DNA of 30,885 nt from WJKQ01 sp043810515 (GCA_043810515.1 JBDRNZ010000030.1:1-30885), one strand, 5' to 3'. Counted from the stretch's first letter, positions 1-8,457 are shown. The notes: generated by a model from the letters alone, not told the origin. Translations and numbers: made by a program.

Positions 1-56
1 AATTCCTGGCAGAGGCCGTAGAGTTCTTTGTCGGATAGATTTTGAATATTTTTCAT
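1..56 (-). CDS. N-terminal fragment of an HNH-endonuclease-like CPR protein (runs off the left edge)
   Basis: Reading leftward from an ATG at 54-56, the frame stays open to the window edge and gives MKNIQNLSDKELYGLCQE. From memory, an LSDxELYxLC opening followed by a tyrosine/arginine-rich helix is typical of a CPR-specific protein family that ends in an HNH nuclease domain. Only 18 residues are visible, so the assignment rests on that resemblance and on the HNH tail of a similar gene at the opposite end of the window. The start is supported by TTAAC 10 nt upstream, the spacing seen at many other starts here. It could be an unrelated protein. Confidence 0.45.
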   Translation of the reverse strand, partial: MKNIQNLSDKELYGLCQE

Positions 57-66
57 GAATTTTTTT

Positions 67-70
67 GTTA
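67..70 (-). promoter_or_regulatory. TAAC start-site motif of the left HNH-like gene
   Basis: ATTAACA with a 10-nt gap to the ATG at 54-56. Confidence 0.35.
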
Positions 71-402
71 ATTTTTGTATCAAAAACATATCATATCCCC
101 TCTTTCCAGACAACCCAAAAACGGCTCAAGCAAGCGACTATACCACATTTTTAAAGTCCAAAATCCGAAGATAAAAAATACCGTCCGGCCAGACTTCCAA
201 AGATTCTCTCTGAAAGATTTTTAATGAAAAAATAAAAATTTACCCCAAAAAATTTCAAAACTTCCCCACAGCCAAAATAAAGGCTGATTTTTCCAAAGCC
301 AATTTTCCGTCAAGTCGAAAATCCCCGCCACCAACTGCACCACTCCCACGCCACGCCCACCACAAACCGCCGCCACTGACCTTCCCATCCACCACCAAAA
401 AC

Positions 403-420
403 TTTCCACCCGGGTGGAAA
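403..420. promoter_or_regulatory. 18-bp perfect palindrome, copy 1 (putative operator)
   Basis: TTTCCACCCGGGTGGAAA is a perfect dyad with no loop, so it suits a dimeric protein rather than an RNA hairpin. A looser half-site (TTCCCATCC) lies about 22 bp to the left at 382-390. The right arm overlaps the likely -35 of the glycosyltransferase promoter. An identical copy lies at 12197-12214. Confidence 0.7.
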
Positions 421-443
421 TACGGGCAAAAAAAGCTTACAAT
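415..443 (+). promoter_or_regulatory. Probable promoter of the GT4 glycosyltransferase gene
   Basis: TACAAT at 438-443 is a good -10 hexamer. TGGAAA at 415-420, 17 bp upstream, is a 4/6 match to the -35 and forms the right arm of the palindrome, so a bound protein would block or contact RNA polymerase. The predicted leader is about 35 nt. Confidence 0.4.
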
Positions 444-484
444 TACCCCCGCAAACCAACATCGCAAACAAAACCCACGAACCC

Positions 485-1588
485 ATGAAGATCGCGATAG
501 ACATAAGAACCGCGGGAGGCGAAAAAACCGGCAAGGGCTGGTACACTTTTCATATTGTCCAAAACCTCCTCAGACTCGACAAAAAAAACTCCTACATCCT
601 ATATTCGTCATACGGGATTCCCGGCTTTGAACAATTCAAAAACGCCCATCTCAAACTCATCAAAGGAAAAAGTATTTTCTGGCACAGACGCGTCGCGAAA
701 GATGTGAAAAAAGAAAACGTCGATCTTTTTTTCGCGCCGGCCAGCTACATAATTCCGGCAATTCTTCCAAAATCTATCAAAAAAATTATCACGATCCATG
801 ATCTTGTGGCTTTTCTTTTTCCGGACACGCATAATAAAAAAGCCGTTTTTATTGAAAAATTTTATCTCAAGTCATCGCTCAGGTCAGCCGATTATGTACT
901 GACGGTTTCCGAAAATACGCGCCGCGATGTTCTCAAAAAATTCAAATATCCGGAGGATAAAATCGAGGTTGTTTACTGCGCCGCTTCCGAAAATTTCAAA
1001 CCCCTGGATAAAAATTCCCTTCTTCCGTTCATCAAAAAAACAAATCTTCCCGCCAAATTTTTTCTCGCGGTTGGCACGCTGAGTCCGAGAAAAAATTATG
1101 AAAATCTCCTAAAAGCTTTTGCGCAGATTCATCAGAGTTTCCCGGAATATAATCTGATAATAGTTGGGGATAAGGGCTGGGATTATGATGAAATTTTTAA
1201 AATAATAAGAGAGTCCTACCTGCAGAAATCGGTTCATCTTCTCGGGTATCTTTCCGAAAAAAGTCTTGTAAATTTGTACAATCTCGCGCGCGCTCTCGTT
1301 TTTCCATCTTATTATGAAGGATTTGGAATTCCTCCGCTGGAAGCCATGAAATGCGGTTGTCCGGTGATTGCGTCCTGTGTTTCGTCAATTCCGGAAGTGA
1401 TGGGGGACGCCGCTGTTTTGGTGAATCCGGACAGCACAACCGAAATCGCCGGGGCTATGACAAAACTTATAAAAGATTCGGACCTTTGCGAAGAACTAAA
1501 AAATCTGGGGCTCGTCCGGTCAACTCACTTCTCCTGGGAATCCTCCGCGCAAAAATTGCTGGATATAATAAACAAAATGATGTCATAA
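485..1588 (+). CDS. GT4-family glycosyltransferase (GT-B fold)
   Basis: A 367-aa retaining glycosyltransferase of the group 1/GT4 type. It should transfer a sugar from a nucleotide-sugar donor to a lipid-linked or surface glycan at the inner face of the membrane. The N-terminal half starts MKIAIDIRTAGGEKTGKG, with the glycine-rich acceptor-domain loop. The C-terminal Rossmann half carries VGTLSPRKNYENLL and the family signature E278-GFGIPPL-E286 (EX7E, donor binding). Length is normal for the family. There is no signal peptide and no Shine-Dalgarno; the leader before the ATG is C/A-rich. NAD kinase follows 26 nt after its stop, so the two are probably co-transcribed. The sugar and acceptor cannot be told from sequence. 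Confidence 0.9.
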   Translation: MKIAIDIRTAGGEKTGKGWYTFHIVQNLLRLDKKNSYILYSSYGIPGFEQFKNAHLKLIKGKSIFWHRRVAKDVKKENVDLFFAPASYIIPAILPKSIKKIITIHDLVAFLFPDTHNKKAVFIEKFYLKSSLRSADYVLTVSENTRRDVLKKFKYPEDKIEVVYCAASENFKPLDKNSLLPFIKKTNLPAKFFLAVGTLSPRKNYENLLKAFAQIHQSFPEYNLIIVGDKGWDYDEIFKIIRESYLQKSVHLLGYLSEKSLVNLYNLARALVFPSYYEGFGIPPLEAMKCGCPVIASCVSSIPEVMGDAAVLVNPDSTTEIAGAMTKLIKDSDLCEELKNLGLVRSTHFSWESSAQKLLDIINKMMS

Positions 1589-1614
1589 TAAACTTACGAA
1601 ATAAGAACCCACAT

Positions 1615-2487
1615 ATGCACCTGCAAAAAATAGGCATCATCACGAAACGCAACAACGCCTCTTACAAAAAGCTTATTTTGGAACTGAATTCCTACCTCAA
1701 ACAACGCAAAAAAGAGGTTTTTTACGACAAAAACTGCCATAAGTATTTCCACTCCGCGCAGGGTTACGGAAAATACGATCTCTTAAACAAAGTCGATCTT
1801 GCGATATCGCTTGGCGGTGACGGAACTTTGCTCAAAACAGCGCGCCGCACTGTCCGAAAAATCACTTATGTTCTTGGCGTGAATCTCGGCAGCCTTGGAT
1901 TTTTAACGGAATGCGGCCCTAAGGAAATATACGAATGTCTGGATAAAATTTTAAAAGGACATTTTACAGTGGACAAAAGATCTCTTCTCCGTGTCACCGT
2001 TTACAGAAAAAGCAAAAAATTGCACACGTTTCTGGCCTTAAATGACGCGGTGATAAATCAGGGCGCGTTTGCACGTCTTATAGAAATGAACCTCGAAATA
2101 AACAACAGAAAAGTCGTGAGTTTTAAAGCCGACGGCATGATCGCCGCAACGCCGACAGGCTCTACGGCACACTCGCTTTCGGCCGGCGGCCCGATAGTTC
2201 ATCCGTCGCTGGAAAGCATCACGATAACGCCGATTTGTCCGGCCTCGCTTTCAATGCGTCCGATTGTTATTCCTGACAACCGCCAGCTCACGGTTACTAT
2301 AGCCACGGAGCGCCGTGAAAAAACCGACGTCATCGGCCTCACGCTCGACGGTCAGGACATGATAAATCTACAATTCGGCGACCAGATAAAAATCCGCCGC
2401 AGCAAACGCTACCTTTACCTTATTCGCACAAAAAACAAATACTACAAAATGCTCCGCGGTAAACTCAAATGGGGAGATGGAAATTAA
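1615..2487 (+). CDS. nadK: NAD kinase
   Basis: A 290-aa cytoplasmic enzyme that phosphorylates NAD to NADP with ATP or polyphosphate. The diagnostic GGDGT motif is at residues 67-71. Further on come the NDAVINQG stretch, the glycine-rich ADGMIAATPTGSTAHSLSAGG substrate loop (only part quoted) and LSMRPIVIP, all in the family order. The open frame runs further upstream, but that part overlaps the glycosyltransferase and does not resemble NAD kinase. The ATG at 1615 gives the normal N-terminus (MHLQKIGIIT) and length. It ends convergently with ppdK, with only 20 nt between the stops. Confidence 0.95.
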   Translation: MHLQKIGIITKRNNASYKKLILELNSYLKQRKKEVFYDKNCHKYFHSAQGYGKYDLLNKVDLAISLGGDGTLLKTARRTVRKITYVLGVNLGSLGFLTECGPKEIYECLDKILKGHFTVDKRSLLRVTVYRKSKKLHTFLALNDAVINQGAFARLIEMNLEINNRKVVSFKADGMIAATPTGSTAHSLSAGGPIVHPSLESITITPICPASLSMRPIVIPDNRQLTVTIATERREKTDVIGLTLDGQDMINLQFGDQIKIRRSKRYLYLIRTKNKYYKMLRGKLKWGDGN

Positions 2488-2514
2488 GCCCATTAAGCCT
2501 AAGCCCATTAAGCC
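2485..2514. repeat. 15-bp tandem duplication spanning both convergent stop codons
   Basis: TAAGCCCATTAAGCC occurs twice back to back (2485-2499 and 2500-2514). The first unit begins with the nadK stop codon, and the ppdK stop codon (2508-2510, minus strand) lies in the second. No hairpin with a T-run is present, so it is not an intrinsic terminator. Confidence 0.85.
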
Positions 2515-5183
2515 CGCCCGCCCATTTCCATCACAGCCGCCTGCGCCGCGGCAAGTCGTGCGATAGGCACTCTGTACGGACTGCAGCTTACATAGTTCAG
2601 ACCTATTTCATGGCAGAATTTTACAGAATCAGGATCGCCGCCGTGTTCCCCGCAGATTCCGACATCCAGGTCCGGTTTTTCCTTCCTTGCGAGTTCCATA
2701 CAGATCCGCATCAGCCTTCCTACGCCGGTTTGGTCGATTCCAGCCATGGGATCACGGTCCAAAATTCCTTTATCCAGATAATCCGGCAGAAATTTACCTA
2801 TATCATCCCTCGAAAATCCGTACGTCATCTGCGTCAGATCATTCGTTCCAAAAGACAAAAAGTCGGCTTCCCTGGCGATTTCATCGGCTGTCAGACACGC
2901 TCTCGGCACCTCAATCATCGTCCCGATTTTATAATTGAAATTCACCTCGTCGCCATATTCATCAATGGTTTTCTGGATAATCTCGCGTAGATATTTCAGT
3001 TCCCTCACGTCTCCGACAAGCGGAATTTCGATCTCGACATTTACATTCACGCCTTTATTGCCAATCTCATTCGCGGCCTCAGCAATAGCCTGCACCTGCA
3101 TTATATAGATATCCGGAAACGTGATTCCGAGCCTGCACCCTCTGTGTCCGAGCATTGGATTTATTTCCTGCATATTTGAAATAATTCCCTTAAGGTCATC
3201 GCCGCTCATATCCAGCTCTTTTGCCAGTTCCTCGATCTGCGCATCCGTCTGCGGCAGAAATTCATGCAAAGGTGGATCCAGAAGTCGCACAAGAACAGGT
3301 TTCCCATCCATGACTTCAAATATTTCGGCAAAATCTTTCTTTTGGAATTTTTTTAAGCCATCGCAATATTTTTTTCTCTTTTTTTCATCTTTTGAAAGAA
3401 TCATTTTTCTGAAAATAGAAACCCGGTCGTCTTCAAAAAACATGTGCTCGGTCCGGCAAAGTCCGATGCCTTCGGCTCCAAAATCCAGAGCGACTTTGCT
3501 GTCCTCGGGATTATCGGCGTTTGTTCTTACTTTTAGAGTCCTGATTTCGTCCGCCCATTCCATTATTTTTTTAAAATCGCTTGTAAGTTCCGGCTCCTGC
3601 ATTTCCATTTCACCCAGAATAACATCGCCCGTGCTTCCGTCCAGCGTGATAACGTCACCTTCATTTATTACCAGATCGTCAATAATAATTTTTTTCGCGC
3701 TTACGTTCACAATAACGTCCTTGCATCCAGAAACGCAGCATTTTCCCATTCCACGACATACGACTGCCGCGTGGCTCGTCATCCCGCCGCGCGAGGTCAG
3801 AATGCCCTGCGCCACATTCATTCCGTGTATATCTTCCGGACTTGTTTCTTTTCTTACAAGAATTACCTTTTCATTTCGCTCGCCGGCCCATACCGTAGCG
3901 TCCTCCGCGGTAAAAACGACCTTTCCGACCGCCGCGCCCGGTGAAGCCGGCAGTCCGTGCGCCACCACGTTTCTTTCGGCAGTTTTGCTTATATGCTTGT
4001 GAAGTAGCTGGTCAAGAGACCCCGGATCGATTTTTAGCACTGCCTCCTCTTTTGTAAGCATGCCTTCCTCCACCATTTCGCACGCGATTTTTAAAGCCGC
4101 CTGCGCTGTCCTCTTTCCATTTCTTGTCTGAAGAAGATAAAGTTTTCCTTTCTCAATTGTAAATTCCAGATCCTGCATGTCTTTGTAATGAGCTTCAAGA
4201 TTATCTTTTACCTCAATAAGTTCGTCATAAACTTTTTTATCAATCTGCTCGAGCTCATCTATCGGCAGGGGAGTGCGGATTCCCGCGACCACGTCCTCGC
4301 CCTGAGCATTCATCAAAAATTCCCCGTAAAAATTTTTCTCGCCGGTAGAAGGATTTCTTGTGAATGCGACACCCGTGCCGCTTTTATCGCCCATATTCCC
4401 AAAAACCATCGCCTGCACGTTCACCGCCGTACCTTTCAGACCCGTTATATTGTGAATTCTGCGGTACGTTTTTGCTCTTTCATTATTCCATGATTTAAAA
4501 ACGGCTTCTATCGCCAGCTTCAGCTGTTCAAAAGGATTTTCCGGAAACTTTTTCTCCGTTTCGCGGTTTATAATTTCCTTATATTTCAAAACCAGCTCCT
4601 TAAGATTTTCCGCGGTCAACTCCGTATCCTCACTTACATTATTTTCCTTTTTCATTTCATCCAGAGCCTCCTCAAAAAGATCGTGATTTACTCCCATCAC
4701 AACATTCCCGAACATCTGCACAAATCTTCTATAAGCGTCATACGCGAACCGTTCATCCTTTGTCCTTTCGCAAAGCCCATTCACGGTTTTGTCATTCAGC
4801 CCGAGATTTAAAACCGTATCCATCATTCCCGGCATCGAAACCGCCGCGCCGCTTCGTACTGAGACAAGAAGGGGATCCCGTTCGTCGCCGAATTTTTTCG
4901 TCATCCTGACTTCCAGAAAATTTAGTTTTTCTTCCAATTGCTGAGCGAATCCGTCCGGATAAGTATGGTTTTTTGAAAAAAAGTCGCAGACCTCGGTGCT
5001 TATCGTAAAACCAAAAGGAACCGGAATTCCGAGTTTTGTCATTTCAGCGAGATTTGCGCCCTTGCCGCCGAGAAGGTCTTTCATCTTTTTGTTTCCCTCG
5101 TCAAACGAGTAAACATACCTGGTATTATTGCCTTTATTTAAAGACTTTGAAGCTGCGGCTATTGATGAGTTTGGAATGATCAT
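2508..5183 (-). CDS. ppdK: Pyruvate, phosphate dikinase
   Basis: An 891-aa enzyme that interconverts pyruvate + ATP + phosphate and PEP + AMP + pyrophosphate. Order of domains: N-terminal ATP-grasp domain (about 15-350, with GGKGANLAEM near the start and SVRSGAAVSMPGMMDT), the swivelling phosphohistidine domain with GGMTSHAAVV (catalytic H471), and the C-terminal PEP/pyruvate TIM barrel with GTMIEVPRA and GICGEHGGDP (catalytic C844). Both catalytic residues sit close to those of the clostridial enzyme. The open frame extends 52 codons further upstream, but that part is not PPDK-like. ATG 5181-5183 leaves 77 nt to the gdhA stop and has TTAAC 12 nt upstream. Likely the last gene of the gdhA operon. 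Confidence 0.96.
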   Translation of the reverse strand: MIIPNSSIAAASKSLNKGNNTRYVYSFDEGNKKMKDLLGGKGANLAEMTKLGIPVPFGFTISTEVCDFFSKNHTYPDGFAQQLEEKLNFLEVRMTKKFGDERDPLLVSVRSGAAVSMPGMMDTVLNLGLNDKTVNGLCERTKDERFAYDAYRRFVQMFGNVVMGVNHDLFEEALDEMKKENNVSEDTELTAENLKELVLKYKEIINRETEKKFPENPFEQLKLAIEAVFKSWNNERAKTYRRIHNITGLKGTAVNVQAMVFGNMGDKSGTGVAFTRNPSTGEKNFYGEFLMNAQGEDVVAGIRTPLPIDELEQIDKKVYDELIEVKDNLEAHYKDMQDLEFTIEKGKLYLLQTRNGKRTAQAALKIACEMVEEGMLTKEEAVLKIDPGSLDQLLHKHISKTAERNVVAHGLPASPGAAVGKVVFTAEDATVWAGERNEKVILVRKETSPEDIHGMNVAQGILTSRGGMTSHAAVVCRGMGKCCVSGCKDVIVNVSAKKIIIDDLVINEGDVITLDGSTGDVILGEMEMQEPELTSDFKKIMEWADEIRTLKVRTNADNPEDSKVALDFGAEGIGLCRTEHMFFEDDRVSIFRKMILSKDEKKRKKYCDGLKKFQKKDFAEIFEVMDGKPVLVRLLDPPLHEFLPQTDAQIEELAKELDMSGDDLKGIISNMQEINPMLGHRGCRLGITFPDIYIMQVQAIAEAANEIGNKGVNVNVEIEIPLVGDVRELKYLREIIQKTIDEYGDEVNFNYKIGTMIEVPRACLTADEIAREADFLSFGTNDLTQMTYGFSRDDIGKFLPDYLDKGILDRDPMAGIDQTGVGRLMRICMELARKEKPDLDVGICGEHGGDPDSVKFCHEIGLNYVSCSPYRVPIARLAAAQAAVMEMGGRA

Positions 5184-5195
5184 TTTGTGCTTTAA

Positions 5196-5199
5196 GTTA
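5196..5199 (-). promoter_or_regulatory. TAAC start-site motif of ppdK
   Basis: TTTTTAAC with a 12-nt gap to the ATG; no purine-rich Shine-Dalgarno is present. It supports the 5183 start over the longer open frame. Confidence 0.4.
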
Positions 5200-5260
5200 A
5201 AAATACGGCTTGTACGTAAGTATATGTAAGTGTTGTGAAAATTACAAGATGGTGTCTGCC

Positions 5261-6532
5261 TTAAAATTCGCCACGCTCTTTGACCTTGGCCTGAATATGC
5301 GCAAGCGCTGTGATATAAGCCGCTTCGCGCAGTGTGCACTTGTATTTTTCAGAATTCGACTTTACTTCCCGCCATGCGGTTGTCATTTTCTCTTCGAGCA
5401 TTTCATTTACTTTTTCCTCCTCCCAATATTCACCTGAGGCATTTTGTAGCATTTCAAAATAGCTCACTGTAACGCCGCCGGCATTCGCAAGAATATCCGG
5501 AATCACGGTAATACCTCTTTTTGCGAGAATTTCGTCAGCTTCCGGCGTAACGGGACCATTCGCGAGCTCCAGAATAATTTTTGCTTTTATTTTATCGGCA
5601 TTCTCGGCATTCACCTGATTTTCCAGTGCCGCGAGAACAAGAATATCGCATTCTTTTTCAAGAAGTCCTTCATTGTCAACCTCCTGGCACTTTGCGCCAT
5701 CGGTGCCGGACAGTCCCTCAATATGCGGACCACAGCTTTTAACAGTCTTTTTTTCAATTTTGCAATTCATAAGCTCATCCGGATTCATACTGTGATCGCA
5801 AATAAGTCCGCCCTGCGAATCCGAAACGCCGGTAAGAAGATATCCTTCGTCTGTCAAAAGTTTTGCGGCAACACCTCCAGCATTCCCAAATCCCTGAATA
5901 ACGACTTTCAGATCCTTCGGATTCAGACCGTTTGCGTTTGTATATTCTCTTAAAATATAAAAACCGCCTCGTGCGGTAGCTTTATCGCGTCCCTTACTTC
6001 CGCCATTTTCCACGGGCTTGCCGGTTACAACACCAGGGGATTCAACTCCGACTACTTTTGAATATTCATCCGCGATCCACGCCATAATCTGCGGCGTCGT
6101 ATTTACGTCCGGCGCAGGCACGTCGGTTTTCGGCCCGATCACCGGCGCGATCAGCTGCGTGTATTTTCTTGTAAGCCTTTCGAGTTCGCCCTGGCTGAGA
6201 TTTTTTGGATTAACAACAATCCCGCCTTTTCCTCCACCGAGCGGAAGATTGAGCACGGAGCATTTTATAGTCATCCAGGCGGAAAGCGCCTTTACCTCCC
6301 CGATATCAACCTGTTCATGATAACGGATGCCGCCTTTATACGGCCCCATATAGTTGTTATGTTGAATTCGAAAACCATCGAAAATTTTAAGAGTTCCGTC
6401 ATCCATTCTCACGGGAATACTGACCTCAACTTTTCTTTGCGGATTTGAAAGAACCAGTTTCACCTCTTCATCGAGACCCATCAGTATTGCGGCTTTTTCA
6501 ATTTGCTTCAACGTGTTTTCAAAGAGTGACAT
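5261..6532 (-). CDS. gdhA: Glutamate dehydrogenase (Glu/Leu/Phe/Val dehydrogenase family)
   Basis: A 423-aa hexameric-type GDH that interconverts glutamate and 2-oxoglutarate + ammonia with NAD(P). The N-terminal catalytic domain contains YMGPYKGGIRYH, MTIKCSVLNLPLGGGKGG (substrate-binding K90 and K102) and TDVPAPDVNT. The C-terminal Rossmann domain has VVIQGFGNAGGVAA and the late ELANGPVTPEADEIL and DILANAGGVTVSYFE stretches. Length is normal for the short bacterial/archaeal form. It starts 15 nt after the UGA stop of the lipid-kinase gene, with GATAACCC 11 nt upstream of the ATG. The preceding gene and ppdK lie on the same strand with short gaps, so a shared transcript is likely. Cofactor preference cannot be read from the sequence. 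Confidence 0.95.
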   Translation of the reverse strand: MSLFENTLKQIEKAAILMGLDEEVKLVLSNPQRKVEVSIPVRMDDGTLKIFDGFRIQHNNYMGPYKGGIRYHEQVDIGEVKALSAWMTIKCSVLNLPLGGGKGGIVVNPKNLSQGELERLTRKYTQLIAPVIGPKTDVPAPDVNTTPQIMAWIADEYSKVVGVESPGVVTGKPVENGGSKGRDKATARGGFYILREYTNANGLNPKDLKVVIQGFGNAGGVAAKLLTDEGYLLTGVSDSQGGLICDHSMNPDELMNCKIEKKTVKSCGPHIEGLSGTDGAKCQEVDNEGLLEKECDILVLAALENQVNAENADKIKAKIILELANGPVTPEADEILAKRGITVIPDILANAGGVTVSYFEMLQNASGEYWEEEKVNEMLEEKMTTAWREVKSNSEKYKCTLREAAYITALAHIQAKVKERGEF

Positions 6533-6543
6533 GGGAAAATTGG

Positions 6544-6547
6544 GTTA
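6544..6547 (-). promoter_or_regulatory. TAAC start-site motif of gdhA
   Basis: The upstream gene's TGA is followed directly by TAACCC, then an 11-nt gap to the ATG. It lies inside an operon, so it is unlikely to be a promoter element. Confidence 0.45.
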
Positions 6548-7177
6548 TCAGGTAAATAAATTTAAAAAATTCATATCGGGAAGATTGATCGCAAAATAAT
6601 AAACCGCCATTTGCCCGACAAAACCCGCAAAAAGAGGAACAGTAAGGTTGTCGTCTATTTTGTTTGTCATTACTTCCGTAAAAGTGGCAACTACAGCCAT
6701 TGGCACGATGACAATAAGAGCGTTTGGCAAAAGAAAAATTCCTACAATAAGATCCACGGCAAGTCCGGCAAGAGTACCGACATACGTTTTGTTTCTATGA
6801 ATTTTTGTCTTCCCAAAAGCCTTACCGATTATAGCCGAAAAAAAATCTCCAAGAACTGTCATCAAAAGAGCCATAACCGCTATCCAATAATCAAAAGCCG
6901 AAAAACAGATGATACAACTTATGACCAGAAAAATAGCGCCGGAAACATGATTTTTTTCATGCGGCCTGAAAAATTTATCAAAAATCGCGGTGATCCTGGG
7001 CCGGTGCTCGATTCGCACATATTCAATTTCAAGCAGTAGCAAAAGAAGAGCGGTAATTACAAGAATAGCGACTCTGTTGGAAAAATAAGTAAGCAAAATC
7101 GTATATCCAACAACAATTAGCAGACTTGATAGATGAAAGGTTTTCCTGACAAGCTCGGTAAAAAAAGAGCGGCCCAT
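6548..7177 (-). CDS. SEC59/DGK1-type lipid kinase (polyprenol, phytol or diacylglycerol kinase-like membrane protein)
   Basis: About 209 aa and very hydrophobic, with roughly six to seven membrane segments. After a cytoplasmic loop comes GKTKIHRNKTYVGTLAGL, the K(T/S)-x-x-GT-x-A signature of CTP-dependent dolichol/phytol/diacylglycerol kinases. Known family members phosphorylate an isoprenoid or lipid alcohol at the membrane. Here a natural role would be recycling of polyprenol carriers for glycan assembly, but the substrate is inferred. The ATG at 7175-7177 (MGRSFF) is preferred; a TTG at 7181-7183 adds two residues. It sits between the HTH regulator (15-nt gap) and gdhA (15-nt gap). Confidence 0.75.
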   Translation of the reverse strand: MGRSFFTELVRKTFHLSSLLIVVGYTILLTYFSNRVAILVITALLLLLLEIEYVRIEHRPRITAIFDKFFRPHEKNHVSGAIFLVISCIICFSAFDYWIAVMALLMTVLGDFFSAIIGKAFGKTKIHRNKTYVGTLAGLAVDLIVGIFLLPNALIVIVPMAVVATFTEVMTNKIDDNLTVPLFAGFVGQMAVYYFAINLPDMNFLNLFT

Positions 7178-7192
7178 ATACAATAAATTCTG

Positions 7193-7633
7193 TTACTTCC
7201 AGAACGTATACCACTTTTTCGTAGGACTTTTAAGTAAATTGAGTTGATTTTCGAGTACGAATATCTTCTCCTGCAAAGTGTTCACGAGACGTAGAAAATT
7301 CTGCCTCTCTTCGGAATGCTGCGAAAGCATCCTTTCAAGAGTACCTGTGAAATTTTTAAAATCATCGGCTGAAATTCCCATCTCTTCAGATTTTTTGCTG
7401 ACAGTTTTTTTGGAATTTTCAGGTTTTATCCCCGCGGAAGCCTTTAAATCCGGAGCGATTTTAATGTTATAAAAATGACACAAAGATTCATGATCAATGA
7501 GATAGTTGAAGCCCTGTGGTGTTTTTTTCCTTCGGCATTGAAGTTTTTTCGCTTTGATTGCGCGTCTTATAGTTTGAATGGATTTTTTGCTTAACTCGGA
7601 CGCGTCCTGAATTGAAATATATTTTTTAGGCAT
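7193..7633 (-). CDS. MerR/excisionase-like HTH regulator with C-terminal coiled coil
   Basis: 146 aa. Residues 4-55 (YISIQDASELSKKSIQTIRR followed by a basic wing and YLIDHESL) form an excisionase/MerR-type winged helix-turn-helix that reads DNA. The middle (about 65-90) is Lys/Ser-rich and probably flexible. Residues 95-135 (ERMLSQHSEERQNFLRLVNT, then LQEKIFVLENQLNLL) form a coiled coil that should dimerise it. There is no effector-binding domain, so it is not a classic metal or drug sensor. It is the first gene of the run leading to lipid kinase, gdhA and ppdK, and a 28-bp inverted repeat lies just upstream of its start, which fits autoregulation. Confidence 0.7.
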   Translation of the reverse strand: MPKKYISIQDASELSKKSIQTIRRAIKAKKLQCRRKKTPQGFNYLIDHESLCHFYNIKIAPDLKASAGIKPENSKKTVSKKSEEMGISADDFKNFTGTLERMLSQHSEERQNFLRLVNTLQEKIFVLENQLNLLKSPTKKWYTFWK

Positions 7634-7642
7634 GAGTAATCA

Positions 7643-7670
7643 AGATTATTTACTTAATTACACATAATCT
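7643..7670. promoter_or_regulatory. 28-bp inverted repeat upstream of the HTH gene (putative operator)
   Basis: AGATTAT (7643-7649) and ATAATCT (7664-7670) are perfect inverse copies with a 14-bp spacer, so the centres are about two helical turns apart. It starts 10 bp upstream of the HTH start codon, where a dimeric regulator could control the promoter. Confidence 0.5.
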
Positions 7671-7704
7671 AATACATTGGCATCAGAAACTAAAGCCCAA
7701 AACT

Positions 7705-8421
7705 CTATTTAAAATTGACATATTGTTTTGCTCTTTTATTTTCCTGCTTTTTTAGAAAAACCACCGCACCAAATCCCACTCCAGCCGCGGCAAGGATAAT
7801 AAAAAGCGGAATTGCATAAGAGGGGAGTCCGCCAGTTCTTGACCCCAAAACATTCGCACCGCCATCGAGAGACGAATATATAACCTCGCTTCCGTCGCCT
7901 CTTTTTAAAATCACATCATCCCACAAAATTTCATTCAGGTCCTGTCGCACGATATCAAGAGTCGAAACGACACCTCTTTCAAAAACAAATTTAAATTCTT
8001 TTTCCTCCAGAATTTGAAAATACATATCGACAATTTTTCCGCTGCCAATGGGGAAATCATCATCTCTTCGCAACGTTTCGCCAAAAATTATTTTTCCGGA
8101 ATCCTCATCGTTTTGAACCATGTAAAAAGGATCGCCTCCGCGTTCAAAAAACTCTCCGGGTTCATATTTCAAAAAAGCAAGCGAGTCATCGTATTTCAGA
8201 TTGAAAGCGGTTCCCAGCACCGGCGCCAGCATTTCCTCGGCCATAATGGAAATTTTTAAAATATCGCCGTCGAGAAACTCGCCTTCGATATAAACATCCC
8301 CCATCACGTCACCGGAATCAGTTTCCGCTTCATCGGTTCCATCCGGCTCCTCGGCTCCCTGCGCTACCGCGGAGGCCTGAAGAAAAAGCAGAGCAATCAT
8401 TAAAACGAAAATTTTTTTCAT
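7705..8421 (-). CDS. Membrane-anchored cohesin-like surface protein
   Basis: 238 aa. Residues 1-20 are a signal peptide (MKKIFVLMIALLFLQASAVA). A short acidic linker leads to a beta-rich domain (about 38-185) with the cohesin pattern: an extended start (DVYIEGEFLDGDILKISI), a middle with AFNLKYDDSLAFLKYEPGEF and a closing GSGKIVDMYFQI strand. It ends with one membrane segment (about 200-222, YAIPLFIILAAAGVGFGAVV) and a basic cytoplasmic tail (KKQENKRAK), so the domain would face outward. It lies 83 nt downstream of the dockerin/cohesin gene on the same strand. Cohesin assignment is by fold pattern and is less certain than that of its neighbour. Confidence 0.65.
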   Translation of the reverse strand: MKKIFVLMIALLFLQASAVAQGAEEPDGTDEAETDSGDVMGDVYIEGEFLDGDILKISIMAEEMLAPVLGTAFNLKYDDSLAFLKYEPGEFFERGGDPFYMVQNDEDSGKIIFGETLRRDDDFPIGSGKIVDMYFQILEEKEFKFVFERGVVSTLDIVRQDLNEILWDDVILKRGDGSEVIYSSLDGGANVLGSRTGGLPSYAIPLFIILAAAGVGFGAVVFLKKQENKRAKQYVNFK

Positions 8422-8457
8422 GAGAATTTTATTAAAATTTTTTCACTGCCGGCAAAC

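Larger units (their letters stand above)
57..484. other. Gene-free region, AT-rich then C-rich, ending in a palindrome and promoter
   Basis: The first half is AT-rich and shows nothing clear. From about 320 to 400 the plus strand is strongly biased to C and A (CCACC, CGCCAC runs), which opens minus-strand frames rich in Trp and Gly that do not look like protein. The right end holds the 18-bp palindrome and a probable promoter for the glycosyltransferase. Confidence 0.6.

Noticed and set aside
221..546. Three overlapping minus-strand frames rich in Trp, Gly and Val
   Set aside because: They arise from the C-rich plus strand, which lacks stops by composition, and they run into the glycosyltransferase start and promoter.
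3121..4002. 293-codon open frame on the plus strand inside ppdK
   Set aside because: It is the antisense shadow of a highly conserved PPDK region and has biased Ser/Ile/Phe composition with no family features.
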